Positions 63,455 through 64,000 of a DNA stretch of 64,000 nucleotides are shown one piece after another. The translations under genes and the position numbers were made by a program. The notes under the pieces were generated by a model. It made no database searches. It was not told the origin of the DNA and saw only the letters and a list, made by a program, of their open reading frames with translations. This DNA is from Vibrio penaeicida (GTDB taxonomy: Bacteria; Pseudomonadota; Gammaproteobacteria; Enterobacterales; Vibrionaceae): the NCBI RefSeq assembly GCF_030689305.1, contig NZ_JAUYVM010000005.1:62001-126000 (forward strand). The letters are read 5' to 3'. Each line of letters starts with the position of its first letter. The first letter of the stretch is position 1.

Positions 63455-64000
63455 ATGATCAAACGTCGACTCCCAGCGCTTTTGCTTGCGCTTACCCCAG
63501 TTTGGCTACCTTCCTCTTTACAGGCTGAAGAGATACAAAGCGTTGATTTAGTGGCAGCTATCGATGAAAAAATCACTCAAAATCAAGAGAAAATTGATTC
63601 TGTCGATGATGAACACTTCGAAGAAGCCAAAACGCACTCTCAACTCAAGCAACAATCAGAGCAACTGCAACGCGAGTATGCTGAATTAGTTGCTAAACGG
63701 AATCGAGCAAAAAGTGCTCTGGATAAGCAATTCACCCGTTTGGTAGAAGAGCCTGATATCGACCTCTCCAGCTTCCAAAAGCAGTACCAAGAGTCTTGGG
63801 TCGCGGTTAAAGGAAATCAAAAAGAGCAACTCAGCCAACAACACCTTGTCAGTGAAAGCGAGATGCGCCTTTCTCAGCTTAAGCAGCAGCAAGCTCACTT
63901 GAACGCAGCGCAACAAAATCTGCAAGAATCCCGTGTCGAAGCGCGAGTAAAGAGGCTCGCAGCCGAATTACGTGAGAGTGCCGTTCTTGAAACCAGTTAC
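63455..64000 (+). CDS. Secreted coiled-coil protein, truncated by the window end
   Basis: An open reading frame begins at the ATG at 63455 (in-frame earlier ATGs at 63434 and 63443) and runs to the window end without a stop, giving 182 visible residues. The signal peptide is about 1-24 (ALLLALTPVWLPSSLQAEE). The rest is almost entirely heptad-type helix rich in Gln, Glu, Lys and Ala (about 35-182), a long coiled coil. I do not recognise the family; such proteins can be TolC/DUF3450-like periplasmic coils or surface proteins. CAGGGA precedes the ATG closely. It is divergent from the AraC gene. Confidence 0.72.
   Translation, partial: MIKRRLPALLLALTPVWLPSSLQAEEIQSVDLVAAIDEKITQNQEKIDSVDDEHFEEAKTHSQLKQQSEQLQREYAELVAKRNRAKSALDKQFTRLVEEPDIDLSSFQKQYQESWVAVKGNQKEQLSQQHLVSESEMRLSQLKQQQAHLNAAQQNLQESRVEARVKRLAAELRESAVLETSY

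Overview
The window looks like about 64 kb of a Vibrio genome, or of a very close relative. It carries a thermolabile-hemolysin-type phospholipase, a vibriolysin-type M4 protease beside a Vibrio-type M28 aminopeptidase, an NsrR-type operator on an alternative oxidase, and a quorum-sensing Qrr small RNA whose core closely resembles the Vibrio Qrr core as I remember it. I found no rRNA, tRNA, ribosomal-protein or replication genes, no insertion sequence, no prophage and no CRISPR array. The content is catabolic, stress-related and secretory, which would suit a secondary chromosome, but that is inference.

Layout. 0.5-4.9 kb: two secreted metallopeptidases (M28, M4) that end in the same pair of PPC domains. 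5.1-7.4 kb: catalase and an outer-membrane beta-barrel. 7.7-15.3 kb: an SLC13-type transporter with a LysR regulator, an MscS channel, an HD hydrolase with an XRE regulator, an acyltransferase, a lipase-like hydrolase and a lipoprotein. 15.3-24.4 kb: two MFS carriers, an NfsA-type nitroreductase, several esterases and a homocysteine methyltransferase. 24.5-29.6 kb: a membrane-anchored AraC regulator next to a lipoprotein hydrolase, then SoxR with a textbook SoxR box in front of an MFS pump, a flavin reductase, a fasciclin protein and small proteins. 29.8-33.7 kb: the hemolysin/phospholipase, a LysR/azoreductase divergent pair and a YghU-type glutathione transferase.

34.1-42.7 kb is a catabolic island: diaminopropionate ammonia-lyase, an Lrp/AsnC regulator, a EutA-like racemase-family enzyme, an M20 amidohydrolase, a complete TRAP transporter and an M24 peptidase-like hydrolase. 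The set recalls ectoine utilisation clusters but does not match them, so the substrate is open. 42.7-44.5 kb: an aspartyl protease and the alternative oxidase with its NsrR-type dyad.

44.7-51.9 kb holds an unusually long glutamate-synthase-like protein (1818 aa) directly followed by a CysJ-like diflavin reductase. There is no GltD gene beside it, and a perfect 7-1-7 Fur-type palindrome lies upstream. This looks like an iron-regulated, two-protein oxidoreductase with an unconventional electron donor. 52.3-56.3 kb: a DUF445 protein, an Lrp regulator, the qrr RNA with a sigma-54 promoter and a LuxO-like site, a periplasmic-binding-domain/GGDEF sensor and a small zinc-ribbon protein. 56.6-63.0 kb is the proline-use locus (putP, a stand-alone PutA C-terminal-domain protein, putA, an AraC regulator). 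The right edge cuts a secreted coiled-coil protein.
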